From assembly GCA_025093555.1 (NCBI GenBank), contig JAIWNF010000014.1:620001-684000 (forward strand): a stretch of DNA of 64,000 nt, written 5' to 3'. The notes below the pieces were generated by a model that searched no databases, was not told where the DNA came from, and saw nothing but the letters and a program-made list of their open reading frames with translations. The DNA comes from Circinella umbellata (taxonomy: Eukaryota; Mucoromycota; Mucoromycetes; Mucorales; Lichtheimiaceae). A program made the translations under genes and the position numbers. This document shows positions 51,905 to 64,000 of this stretch, one piece after another; within the stretch, counting starts at the first letter, position 1; each line of letters begins with the position of its first letter.

Positions 51905-54900
51905 AATTCAGACTATTGGTTTTTGCTGTAGTCTGTTTATGTAATTAGATTGTAAAGTAAGTAAAAAGAGAAAGAAGAAGGAGTATAGAATGGAACCAAA
52001 AAGAGAGACACGGTAATAGAATTTTGTTGTTCAAATAAAAACCGCGGATCTTCGCAAAAAAAGGATAAAAATATAGCTTGAAAGTTGTTAAGCTAACTTT
52101 CTTTTATATATATAGGTATATGTTGCACTTGAGGGCGAAAAAAACTAGCAGCAGCACACACGCACGTACAAAAATATCTGGCAAAAAAAAGGGAAGAAGG
52201 AACAAGAAAAAATAATTTCAAATAATAGCCTTTTTTCTTTTTTGACGGTTTGAAATGAAAGCAAAAATGTGGAAAGAGGGGTAAAAGGAAAAAAGAAAAG
52301 AAAAGCGGAAATGGGGGAAAAGAGAAAAAGTGTGGAAAAGGTCGCTTAGTTGCCCTCGGTCTTTTTTTTTTTTTGGTTGTACATAAGCAGCACTACTCAG
52401 TTCTTTCGTTTTCCAACTCGCCCTCTTTTTGCTGCCTTGATTGAGCCGTTAAATCCCAACAACAAACGCATCGGCAGAAATAATTTGCCTTTTATTTAGT
52501 ACTTAGGCGTTTTCTGATTTAACTCATTTACACCCCCATACTACATTCCTATATATTATACGTATATGTATGTATACCACACTTATTACGGTATCAGGAC
52601 CGATGTAGAGTATATAAAAAGATATGTACTCCTAAGAATGATAACAGAAAATCATTAATAATATAAACTAGAAAGCGTTTGATTTTATCTTTAATGTAAT
52701 TCAAATAATGTAGCATATTTCCAGCTTCTTCGCTGTCATGCTAAATATAATAGTTTCTTTTGGCATCTCACCCTCCTTTCTCGTATCTGTGTATGCAATA
52801 TGTTCACTTATAAATGTATGTGCCTGCGTACACTGTAGTCTCCTTTACTCCTCTCCCCTGAAGCCGTGCTCTTTCTATCTTCACTTTTCTTTTTCCTCTT
52901 ACCACTTATACACTTACCTTACTATTCTTTCTCTCCCATACGATGTAAGTTACATTTTAAAGGAGAGAAATAAATAAATAACTTTTGATGCAACAATCTC
53001 GATAAGAGCTGAGGTTTTTGCCACAACTCTATACGTTTATGCCCTCTATATTCTTCCCAATCTTCTTTCTCTGTCTTTTATTCACCTGATGAAGGACGTA
53101 TTATACACAGGGGAGAAAATTCTTGACACAGTACCATAAACCTCTCCTTGAATCCTCTTTATTCCCCCATTTGTGGGCGTTTACATCATAAGATCATCAT
53201 GCATACATATAGACTGGTGCCGGTAACTTATTTCTCACTCGTTCATAATGATATACTACTGGGCCTAAGTTTTGACCTTTCAACCTCTTAAAACCTGCCG
53301 TTTAATAGAACTATAGTTATGATATTCTTTTCATACATCTCTTCTTATTTATACATAAAACATATGTTTTTTTTCTAGCTAACGTATAGCATCAATTTTG
53401 TTTTTAGCCTAATACTTATATCAATCAAATATTTACCATACTATATTATTATAATGAGTGGCAATGTAAGGGGGGAAAACAATAATGTTTATAAGAATAG
53501 ATCTTTATAATAATAACAAACAGGGGGCGTTTTTGAGAATCTCAAAAAAAAAGTCTCCTTGCTGCTTTTTTATGATGTATAAAGTTTTTATACAATAGCA
53601 GTAATAATAGTACGTACTGTACGATGATTTTTACAACGATATATAGCCGATGGAAAACAAAAGAAGAAAAAAGTTTGTACGTAAGCATCTATTATTATTA
53701 TTATACTTATCATTAGCCTTTATCTCTGTGATTAGAATAACCTATACATATTGCGTAATAATAAAGAAACATTGAATAAAAAATATTAATAACTCCTGTT
53801 GTACATGAATATCATTCGTCATAATAATAAATATAATATTGTTATATGATCCAAGAAGTATTATCCCTCAAAGAAATTTGTAAGTTTATTTTTAGTAGCT
53901 CTGTTCAAATTACGACAAATTTTCGCGCGCATGAAAAATTAAACAGGTTTCGAAAATAAAAAAGTATTCTATCCAGTCAATATTGCTATGATATGTACTT
54001 GCGATCATTTTTTTTATATAATCTTACATTATACGTACACCATATACAAACACCTCCTTTTTTTTTCTGCCGCTGCTGTATTATTTTGTTGTATGCTCTC
54101 AATTGATTAACAGCCTTTTCAGTGATGTAGTACAAATAGAATGTTGTCTTTTTTTTAGAAAAAAGAAAAGCCATTCGGCAGTAGATAGTTAATAGTCGGA
54201 CGTTGGACGGGAACAAAAGAAAGAAAAATGGGTTAAAATATTTTATTATATATTCTCGCATCTTTCATATTGTAATATTTTTCAAATTATCATTCATCAC
54301 CATAGCTATATGTATATCTACAAAGAAATTAAGGTGGTAGAAAACAAAAGAAAGTTGTGTTATTTCCTATTTTTAATACATGAGTGTGGCTGAAATCAAA
54401 AAAATAAGTGTGATGTTGACATTAATAATAAACAAAGGGCAACTGTATTGTTTCTATTTAACTTGGTGACAACAAGTCTGAACTAATCTTTTACACTTTA
54501 CACTTCGGCAGCTTAGCCTTTTTTAGTTACCATTCAAATAACATCAGTCATAACCTGTGCATTGCAGCAAAGTTAAGCTATCTTCTTTTTTACTACAATA
54601 TACTTTTTTCTACACGTGATTTCATATAATTTTATATCGTTGTAAGTATTAATGCCAAGACTCTATTATAATTTAATGATAATGATACTGATAAAAAATA
54701 CTTAGTAATGCAAAAAGTTAAGGATTGACGATATATATATACATACATGAACCTCATTTGTTACTATTGATTTCAACATAAAAGTCTTACAAAAAACAAG
54801 TATATTCTGATTTTTGCTTCTGTTTCTGGTCTTCCTCTTGTATTATGGTTACTCTATCCACAATATATCTATTTTCATTTTGACTACCGTAAAAAATGTT

Positions 54901-57005
54901 TCTTTACAATAGTAATATTTTTTCGGTGCAGGCCTCGGATTTCTTGACGGACCAATATATTGGGAACGTCTATGAATCTTACTATCAAAATTACAAAATT
55001 TCGTTTGATGAGCTACTCCTAGCATAGCCTAAACTCTTTTTGAATAATGGACTGATTATATATTTGCATGAAATAACAATCAATTCAAAGAAGCGAATCA
55101 AATGCCCCTTTTCAATTTGACAAGAGGAAACCAAATCGAAAAAAAAAACCATCTAGAATGTTAATTTTTGTTTGCCATCATTTCTCCCACCAACCGTATA
55201 ATTATTTCTTCTAGCTCATTGCCACCGCCTTTGAAAACTTTTCTGACGACAAACTACAATATACGTCAACGGAAATACAAAAGCTCCTTTTATTTTATTA
55301 TACTTCAGATATGATGATTTGGGCTTTTTGATTTTCAGTAGTTTCTCTCTTGCTAGTGCTACTAATGTGTATATGATTATTTAAAATAAACTTTATAATT
55401 TATATTTTGCAATAGATTGAAGTGAGTTCGATTGCCATAGTTATAATGTATGCTTCACGTATATTCAAATTAACGCACCACTACTTTTACCCACACATAT
55501 TACTTATTTGCTGACTGCTTAGAAATGACAATAATAATAAGTATGCTGATATTTAATAGTGTCTGTTTGATAATGTTCACTGAAATTACATATCATAGTG
55601 TATTATACACCGGGTATAAGAAATGTTTACCTTGCTACTAGAGTAATTGATGCTGGATATACATTTACCTTGTATAGTGCAACTGCTTTTATTACATCGT
55701 TGAGCTTGTATTAATCCGGTATGGCGCTCGTTGGAGTACATAATAGAAACAATAACAATAACAATAAAAGCCAATAAGTTATTATCTATAAGAGATATTA
55801 TCACGAGAATATATGTAACTTCTTTGTTTAATATACATATGCTCACATGTCTTTCATATCACCACCATCTCTCGCAAACTTTATATTTCTTTTAATTTAG
55901 TGGAACAAAAGGTATTCCTCCCCTCCTTTTTTTCTTTGTTTGTGTATGTGGAGTTAACATTATACTAGGAGCCATTAACGGTATTATGGTGACAAGTTCT
56001 TTATTTATATTTAAAACAATATAATTTATCTTCCAATTTTTTTTTGGTGAAAATACACATAAAGAAGTTGCTTTACATGCGAAAGGAATGAGAAGCAACA
56101 AACGGATTCGTTATCATTAGTAATAGTGAGCATATACTCTGTGGTAATTCCTTTTAATATGTAATCATATTATTGGCGTTCTGTAAATGCCAGAAAAATA
56201 CCCCTTTTTAATCGTCACCAGTAAGAAAAATGCATGACAAGAGAGATGGCTTTTTCTGCATGTGATACTCATGGTTGTCATCAAAAAATAAAATATGAAC
56301 AATGAACAATAGTTGAACAAAAAGGAGAATGTTACTAGAATTTTTTTTAATTATCTCGACTACTAAGTTTGATTAGATATAGAGATACATAACAACAATA
56401 TGACAAGCACTAACAAGCCGCTTCCAGACTTGTTTTGTTTTCCATAATACTTCCCAATCGGAAATGCGAAGCGGGACATATGAAGCATATGTATATATTT
56501 ATTTAGATCACTTGTTTATGATTTCCGCGCACCACCGGAACTTAGATCTCCTTTTTATCATAGTGAATAGTAACAGAATGAATTGATAAACTACTACTAG
56601 GAAACAAGTCATTTATTTCAGATTGATATCAATTCGCTAATTTGCATAACAGAAACGAATGAAAACATGATTTATATAAAAAATAGTTGTTTGTTCAGAC
56701 TCCGAGCTAAGTGAAAGAAAATTAAGCAGCCAATAATAGTTAAGAACCGCATGGGATTCATTTTTCCCTTATCTAAAATCTGAGTTTTGGTTTTACCGAA
56801 CCAATAAACAAACAAACAACAGCAAAGAGATAGTTTTAATCTAACTAGTAAAAAAAGGAGATACTTCGCTTTAAACAACAAAATCTAATGTTGCGCGGAT
56901 ATATAATCCTTTCTTTTTATGAAACAAGAACGCGGGGTTAAAAAAAGAAGTTCAGTCTCTTTCATCACACTATAGCAATAAAATTTTTGCGATTGTTTCG
57001 AAATA
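51905..57005. other. 5.1-kb gene-free region upstream of the WOPR gene
   Basis: No conserved gene is recognised. A possible 42-codon frame at 54896-55024 (+) has a less biased composition (ASDFLTDQYIGNVYESYYQN) and might be an unassigned exon. The frame at 55586-55846 (-) has a hydrophobic stretch and no known features. The proximal 500 bp has purine-rich tracts. The length is consistent with a large regulatory region for the WOPR gene, but that is inference. Confidence 0.5.
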
Positions 57006-58863
57006 ATGAAAAAAAAAACAGTGATATCGAAGACTACTTATCATAGACTTGCTGCAGGATTAGTCATGCTTGGAGGGCTTAGTTTTATTACTTATTCATT
57101 GGGACATTATGGACTTGTGGTAATGGTATTTGCTATTGAATGCAAAGTATTCCAGGTACGTGGCATAGTTTAGCATCACTGTATTTGGGCCCGTGCACTT
57201 TTTTTCTGAATCCAGGAGAGGGGAATTTTGGTGAATCAATCAATTTTCTAAAATTAAAGTTTTTGTTTGTGTTACCCTCAAGGAATTACGACAATTGGCG
57301 TATGGCGACTATAATTATAATAAGAAAAACGGTGCCAATAATTATTATGGTATAACCATAGACTGGTAAAGAAAGGGTCATAAAACAAGAGGACAAAGGA
57401 AAAACGAGTTCCAAGAAGGGGAATTCGGAAAAAGTCTGCTGTGTTCTTCTTTTTCTTTTCTTTGATAGTAATAAGCTAAAAGACGAAACAGTGAGCAATA
57501 ATAATAAAATTAATACTCGAGCTAATCTTTTAAACTTAATTTTTTTGTGTTATACACATAGGTTTATTTTTGGGGTATGTAGTTTTTGGGTAATCTCAGA
57601 AAGTATATGGAAACCTTGTCGACTTCTTTGCATCAATTTATACACTTTATGTAATGTATAACACTCTCATTATCATCAACAACTTGCTTTTATTTATAAC
57701 AATATATCCATAATAAGAATCTAACACTACTTTCAAAAAGGGTTTATGTTTTCGATTGGTTCCTTACATCCATTGCATGTTCAAAAACAACTTATCCATC
57801 TATGTTGGATCCATGTATGCGTTTTGTTTACCGCCATTCAAATGTATTTCGTGATCTCAAACATAATGCACGGAATAGTATGGTAAATAAAAAAGAACAT
57901 TTTGTTTCTCCGAATTGACATCATAACATGCTAAATGAAAGATTAGGTTTATCTTTCCAACACTTTTGGTCGTTTGTAACGATATAACTGCATATGGATG
58001 TGGAAGATTCGTAGGACAAACATCGCTTTTCCGTTTGAGTCCAAACAAGACTTTGGAGGGCTTTTTTGGTGCTGGTATATTTACAGTTTGCTGTGGCTAT
58101 TTGGTAATCCCCATGTTCTTTGATGTCACTAATATTAATTAAAGATAATTATTAACAATGATGATAAATTTTCTCTTCCTATAAAATCTGATTCCGAAAC
58201 GACGTAACTGGAATGGTCATAATAAAGTTGGGCGGCGTTATGGTAATTATCATATAAGCATAAAAAAGAGAAGAAAATTTTTACAGTGGACAAAATAAGA
58301 TGATGAAACATGCTTAATTCAACATGTTTGTAAATAACTCACATTCTATTCAACTCGCCTATATATACATATATATGTTTATACCCGTTAAATTAGTTAC
58401 AAGAAGATCCTTACCATGGTGTCGTTTTGGCACTTTATGCATCATGTGCTGCCCCTTTTGGAGGATTTTTAGCAAGTGCTATCAAACGTGCTTCTGACAT
58501 TAAAGATTTCGGTCAATTAATCCCGGGTCATGGTGGAATGACAGATCGTATGGATTGCCAATTACTTATGAGTGTTTTTACGTTCGCCTATAGACAGTAT
58601 GCTTTATCATAATAATTCTTATCTGTTGTTTTTGTTTGTCTTTACTCGTGAGAAAATTAAAAAAAAAGACTAGAAACTTGGATTGTTTGCTGAGTTAATT
58701 CAGTGTGGTATATAGAGCTGTTATAGAATAGGATATATTTGTATAGAGTTTATATAATATAAGTATTAGCATATGTTTGTTGCTCAGCAGTTATTCTTCT
58801 GTTTCCATTGGAACTATATCTTGTGAAAAGCTATGGAAGGAAATAATGCACCACGTTGACTAA
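57006..58863 (+). CDS. Divergent short CDP-diacylglycerol synthase (phosphatidate cytidylyltransferase)
   Basis: This ER/membrane enzyme makes CDP-diacylglycerol from CTP and phosphatidate. Seven small exons keep one frame: 57006-57155, 57283-57365, 57562-57650, 57741-57882, 57947-58103, 58397-58596 and 58791-58863 (297 residues). Family stretches appear in order: [70 protein letters not shown] and [20 protein letters not shown]. The last leads into [12 protein letters not shown]. That segment (residues about 234-260) satisfies the CdsA signature, S-x-x-K-R-x4-K-D...H-G-G-x-x-D-R-x-D. It is much shorter than the roughly 450 residues of CDS1: the N-terminal tail is minimal and the loop before the signature is nearly absent. 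Intron 5 (293 bp) may hide another exon. It could be a paralogue of a full-length CDS1 elsewhere. Confidence 0.8.
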
Positions 58864-60012
58864 CTTACCATTTTTGGATAAGTGGATCCGTTCTGTAATA
58901 GGGATCAAGAAATCTCTCTCTCTTTTTCGGATATATAAAATAATCGGTTTTTTCCCCAAATAATGACACAAGAATAATAGACATGTAAATATGAAAATGA
59001 ATTAAAGTCAAAAACAAAAAATATAATACAAATAACTGTATTTATTGGAGTGACAAGCCATTATTGTTTAAAAAATCAAATTATGTCTTGTACCTTTCTT
59101 ACAATCTGTATTGATGTCGGGAATAAAAAGAACGATGACAACAGCAACAATGTTGTATTTGTGTTTAACTCATTCGTTCCTTAACTTCAAAAACCGTGAT
59201 TTTCATTTTTCTTTTCTTTCTATTCATGATGTCAAAAAAAAAAAAAAAATACCGTTTTTCCGTTAACCGACTGTCTTTTTAAACTCGTTGTTAAGGAAAT
59301 GTATAATCAATCAGATTAAATCTCATAATAGTATTTTTGCTTTTTATATTGAAATAAACCCTTTCTAATATTTTCATGTGGTTGCTTAGCAATAGCATAA
59401 AGAAAAGTAACATTTATGTGTAGTAAAAACAATGAAAATTATATGTTAATGTCTCGTTCTGCATATGTATTGCATCACAGTGTTGTTCGCTCATGCTATT
59501 TATGAGATAAGGTCTTATTTTGGTTTCCCGTTTTACCGAATATATGAGGTTGAAATCATTGACCTTACTCTTATCCCAAAATGGTTTCACAATTGTCAAA
59601 AACCTGGTAAAGTGGCGATCTGGGTTAAATGGAAAGTAAAGAAAAGCGTAGAAGAGTACACAATAAGATTCGAAAATAGAAATAGTGCGAACAGAACCGA
59701 TTGAATGTTAGCCAATCATTCCGCGCACGGGGGGACCTGTGGTTGCGGCTTCCTTCACCTTATTGGGTAATTCTGTACCCCCAAATTTCGTCATGTGACC
59801 GGATTTTTTTTTAAAGAAAAGCTTTGATCTTAAGCAAGAAACAATTTCAATTTTCCACAAATCTATAAAAGAACCCTTCCATAGAGCATAACTTCGAAGA
59901 ATTTTTCTCTTTCTTTCCTTTTTATTCTTTAAGTGCCCATATCTTTTTTTTTGTTGTTGTACTTATTCATTTCATACTATCTTTCCTACTTTTATAATAA
60001 CGTGTATGCTTT
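58864..60012. other. Intergenic region before the ENA ATPase gene
   Basis: 3' flank of the CDP-DAG synthase and promoter of the ATPase gene. The frame at 59465-59704 has no family match. A TATAAAA box lies at 59864-59870. Confidence 0.55.
59864..59870 (+). promoter_or_regulatory. TATA box of the ENA ATPase gene
   Basis: TATAAAA lies about 143 bp upstream of the start codon, followed by a pyrimidine-rich leader (CTCTTTCTTTCCTTTTT) just before the ATG. It is the best-formed core promoter in the window, though unproven. Confidence 0.5.
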
Positions 60013-63000
60013 ATGTCTGATTCCAAAGTCGAAGTCATCAACAACAGTAATAATCAACAAAATAATCAGAACACAACGATCACTTTTGCCGATCAATCAA
60101 CTCCCAAAAGTCAAGCTAATCATGAAAAAATAAATCAGCGCTCTCTTACCCGGTCATCGACGGGTCAGAGTAGTATCTCTTTTGATGCGCGATCGGTTCG
60201 ATCTGTGCTCATGAAGAAGGTCAATCTTGTCAAACGGCGAAAACGGCGAACTGAAGAACGCGTTGAAGGTCCTCCTTATCATACCATGGATCTTGAAACT
60301 GTTACAAAGTTAATGAAGAGTGATCTTGAGGATGGTTTACATGAATCAGAAATTGAAGGTCGTCATACAGAATCCGGTTTTAACGAAATGGAAGGTGAAG
60401 GAGGTGTCAATCCTTTTAAGCTTTTACTCAAGCAGTTTTTAAATGTTATGGTTTTGATTCTTTTGGTTGCAATGGTAAATTGTTGTTTATTTTCATTTAT
60501 GTAGGGGAGGGAAATTAAGATCAAAAGGAGGTTTAGTCAATTAAACAAACAATCATTACTAATTCCCTTGTAATTTTTTAATTACAGATTGTTTCATTCG
60601 TATTTAAAGATTGGGTCGAAGGTGCTGTCATTTGTGCTATTATGTTCTTGAATGCTGGTGTCGGGTTTGCTCAAGAATTCAAGGCTGAAAAAACTATGGA
60701 TTCCCTTCGACAGATGGCCTCACCTACCAGTCAAGTTGTACGTGATGGCCAATCTAAAACTATACCTACACGTGAGTTAGCACTCGGTGATGTTATCATT
60801 CTCAAGGCTGGCGATGTTGTCGGTGCTGATTGTCGTGTCATCGAATCTTTCAACATGGATGTTGATGAAGCTTTGCTCACTGGTGAATCTGTTCCTGTGA
60901 ATAAAGTGTAAGTTTTTTTTATTCTTTCCACCTTATCACTAATTTAATCGCTTGAAATGATGTTAATTAAAAAATACCCGACAACTAATTTTTTTTTGCG
61001 TGCTTCTTTTATTAATTATAGTACTGATACCCTAGAAGGCTCGGATATTCCGCTTGGCGATCGTGTCAACATGTTATACTCAAGCACTGTTTTGACAAAA
61101 GGTCGTGGTAAAGCTATTGTTACTGCTATCGGTATGCAAACTGAAATTGGCAAGATCGCTCTTCGTCTTTTGAGCAGTGACGACAGTCGTAAGACCCCTC
61201 TTCAGCGTTCGTTAGATCGTATGGCTCTTTTTTTACTTGGTGTTGCCATTCTCTCTGTAATTATTGTGTTTGCTGTCGCCAAGTTCCATATTAAACAAGA
61301 GCAAATTCTTTATGCAATCTCAACTGCTATTTCTGCTATTCCTGAAGCTCTGGTTGCTGTCGTTACTTTAACACAAGCTTTTGGTGTCCATGGTATGGCG
61401 AAAGCAAATGCATTGGTTCGTAAAATCTCTGCGTTGGAATTACTTGGTTCTGTAACAAATGTCTGTTCTGACAAAACCGGTACATTAACTCAATCCAAGA
61501 TGGTGTTAACTCGTCTTTGGCGCCCTGAAGAAGGGTTTTATAAAGTTGGAGGACTTGGTTTCTCGATTGAAGGTGATTTGACTCGCGAAAGTGATGGACA
61601 GGTTGTTACTAAAGAATCATTCACTTCTGGTATGCATCAATTATGTTTGACTGGTGCGTTGTGTAACATGTCTGAACTCCGCAAGGATAAAGAAACAGGT
61701 GAATATCATGGTCTGGGTGATCCAACTGAGGTAAATAGTAGCTTTTAATTTTTTGGGTCTCGGGGAACACAAGAGTTTTGAACTAAACTATAACTGAAAT
61801 TAGATTGCTTTGCAAGTCTTTGCTCACAAGGCTCAGATGGGTAAACCTTCTCTCATAAAATCGGAAAAAGAAGAACAAAACTGGAAATTAATTGCCGAAT
61901 ATCCATTTGATTCATCCATTAAGCGTATGAGTGTTCTTGCCCGTGCACCTGATGGTTCTTACTATGCTTTCATCAAAGGGGCCACTGAGCGCGTTCTTAA
62001 TACATGTGTTGGTGTTCAATACAATGAAGAAGGCAATGTCAAGAATATGCAACAAAGTGAACTTGAAGCAATGGTTTTACCTCAAGTTGAAGAACTTGCC
62101 AAGGGTGGTCTTCGTGTCCTGACACTCGGCATCCGTAAGATTAAGGCCGAAGGCGAAGTAGGTCCTGAAACTTTCAAGCGTGAAGAAATTGAACAAAACA
62201 TGAATTTTTTGGGTGTGGTTGGTATATATGATCCTCCTCGTGCCGAATCCAAGGCTGCTGTTGAAGAATGTCATCGTGCTGGTATTACCGTTCATATGTT
62301 GACAGGTGACCACATTGCTACTGCTACCGCTATCGCTCGTGAAGTCAGTATCTTGCCTGAACGTTATGGTCTCGATGGTAAACCTCAGGAAGTACTTGTC
62401 ATGGCTGCTACTGAGTTTGATAAATTGACTGAAGAACAAATTGATGCCCTACCGCAATTACCTCTTGTCATTGCCCGTTGCTCGCCTGATACTAAGGTCA
62501 AGATGATTGAAGCTCTTCACCGTCGTAAACGTATTGCCGGTATGACTGGTGATGGTGTCAACGATTCGCCTAGTTTGAAAGAAGCCGATATTGGTATTGC
62601 TATGGGTCAAAACGGCTCAGATGTCGCTAAACAAGCTGCTGATATTGTGTTGGTTGATGATAACTTTGCCACTATTGTCAAAGCTATTGAAGAAGGCCGT
62701 CGTGTTTTTGATAACATTTCACGCTTTGTTGTTCACATGGTTTCTGGTAACGTCGCTGAAGTTGTACCCCTTATTCTTGGCCTTGGCTTCTTTGATGATA
62801 CAGGTTCTTCCGTCTTTTTAATGACTCCATTGCAAATTCTTTTTAACAATATTTTGACTTCTTCACCCCCTGCAATGAGCTTGGGTTTGGAGCCTGTCCA
62901 TCCTGAACAAATGCTTGTACCTCCCCGTCCTACCAGTGAAGGTCTTTTTGCTCGCCCTACAATTATTGATATTGTATTTTATGGTACCGTCATTGGTGTT

Positions 63001-63486
63001 ATTTGTTTACTCAACTTTATTGTTGTAGTTTACGGTTATGGTGGTGGTCAATTGGGTTATGACTGTAACCACAATTATAATGACTCCTGTGAAATTGTAT
63101 TCAGGGCTCGTGGTGCTGTATTTGCCGCCCTTACCATCATGGTGCTGTTGCATGCTTTTACCTGTCGTGATTTGCTATACCCTATTTGGACTTGGAACGG
63201 ATTGGTCAAACGTCAACAAAATTATTATCTTTTGTGGTCCTCTGTTGGTTGTGTGTGTCTTATGTTTGTTGCTCTTTATGTTCCTGTTCTCAATACTGTC
63301 GTTTTTAAGCACAAGGGTATTGGTTGGGAATGGGGTATGGTAGCTGTTTCTTGCTTGGTTTATATGGCCATTACGGAAATTTACAAGTTCTTCAAGAGAA
63401 TTTCTCATCGTAAGAGAGTGGCACGTCGTCAACAAGAAGAGCAATCTGCTGCTGAAGAACGTGCTGCTCGTCTTTCTAACGAATAA
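60013..63486 (+). CDS. ENA: ENA-type (P-type IID) Na+/K+-exporting ATPase
   Basis: A plasma-membrane P-type ATPase that pumps Na+ or K+ out of the cell and supports salt and alkaline tolerance. Exons are 60013-60474, 60588-60907, 61022-61730 and 61804-63486 (1057 residues). An Asn/Gln-rich N-terminal tail precedes the cation-ATPase N domain (EGPPYHTMDLETVTKLM). The actuator loop has LLTGESVP (about residue 252). The phosphorylated Asp is in CSDKTGTLTQ (D411). The hinge motif is MTGDGVNDSPSL. TM4 carries AIPEALVAVVTL. The region GQLGYDCNHNYNDSCEIVFRARGAVFAALT matches the ENA-specific segment between the last helices, which separates type IID from Ca2+ and Na+/K+ ATPases. All catalytic motifs are intact. 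The C-terminus is short and charged. An out-of-frame ATG (60006) lies just upstream of the start. Confidence 0.93.
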
Positions 63487-64000
63487 GAAAGTAAAAACAA
63501 AAAAATCAAAGATACTTTATCATTTGTTTCAAAAAGAAAAAAAAAAGTCTTGATGTTTAAAAAGATATCTGTACAGAGTTAAACAATCTAAAAAGAATCC
63601 AGGCATTTGTATATTATATATTTACTATGTAACTCTTTTATTCCCATATATGCTCTCATCCTTATTTTATTCTTATCCCCTTTCATCTTTTCTTTATTCT
63701 CGCAATGTATAATTTCTCCTTTTATAGTCGCAAACAGTTCTTTTTTTCCCTTTCTTTACTTAAATACAAGTTATTTATAAAATATATTAAAGTTTATTAT
63801 TATTATTTTTATTATTATTATTTTATTTTACAATTGGATCTTATTTAAAAGTCTTCGTAATCATCTATAAAATTAAGCATCATTACAATATATCAGTTAT
63901 AGTTACATGTCTCTTTCTAGTATCTGTTCCTTCCTTCCCTTTATAGTACAACTTATATATGTTTATTACCTTCAACACCATTTATAGCATGTAGTACGAA
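63487..64000. other. 3' flank of the ENA ATPase gene
   Basis: AT-rich with ATT/TTA repeats near 63796-63830. No gene is seen before the window ends. Confidence 0.6.

Noticed and set aside
55586..55846. 86-codon minus-strand frame with a hydrophobic start and several Cys
   Set aside because: Considered as a small secreted protein, but start, splice sites and homology are all unsupported.
58191..58311. Basic peptide-like frame in intron 5 of the CDP-DAG synthase gene
   Set aside because: No acceptor site precedes it, and exons 5 and 6 already join in phase without it. A missed exon remains possible but unsupported.
59465..59704. 79-codon frame upstream of the ENA ATPase gene
   Set aside because: No family features. 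It lies in the promoter region and has chance-level length.

Overview
This window looks like nuclear DNA of an early-diverging filamentous fungus, most likely Mucoromycota/Mucorales. It is strongly AT-rich, with long homopolymer runs. Genes carry many short GT-AG introns, intergenic DNA is long, and the proteome is fungal: SulP permeases of SUL1/SUL2 type, an ENA P-type ATPase, a WOPR regulator and VMA21. The lineage is inferred from style and gene content; no marker gene here proves it. Splice sites below were placed by hand from consensus sites, frame continuity and family conservation.

Left block (1-22 kb). After about 4.9 kb without a gene come a DHA1-type MFS transporter (+, 4927-7202) and, convergent to it, a MYST histone acetyltransferase (-, 7790-10115). 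About 5 kb without a recognisable gene follows. Next are a DUF1752/AreA-like-domain protein (-), VMA21 (-), an SR-tailed nuclear cyclophilin (+) and a p24 cargo receptor (-). A decayed Helitron helicase lies at 20.9-21.8 kb.

Central block (22.9-47.6 kb). Three sulfate permease paralogues of about 800 residues lie on the minus strand with identical four-exon, phase-1 intron architecture. The first is separated from the other two by a transposon island. The island holds a 5.4-kb inverted-repeat (palindromic) composite with a DD34E Tc1/mariner transposase remnant and an unknown accessory gene in each arm. A hAT-like element with ATCCGGAT-rich ends sits at its centre. Next to it are an apparently intact MULE (912-residue transposase with MULE and SWIM features, perfect 21-bp terminal inverted repeats) and a 387-bp TA-flanked MITE.

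Right block (49-64 kb). A WOPR (Gti1/Pac2) transcription factor (-) has more than 5 kb of gene-free DNA upstream. It is followed by a short, divergent CDP-diacylglycerol synthase split into seven small exons (+, 57006-58863), which simple ORF scanning misses, and by an ENA-type sodium/potassium-exporting P-type ATPase (+, 60013-63486).

The most unusual items are the palindromic Tc1 composite with its hAT element and PD-(D/E)XK-like accessory protein, the coding-intact MULE, the hidden CDP-DAG synthase, and the sulfate permease triplication split by the transposon island. Ion transport is a theme (sulfate, Na+/K+, drug/H+), but nothing in the sequence shows that these genes are co-regulated.
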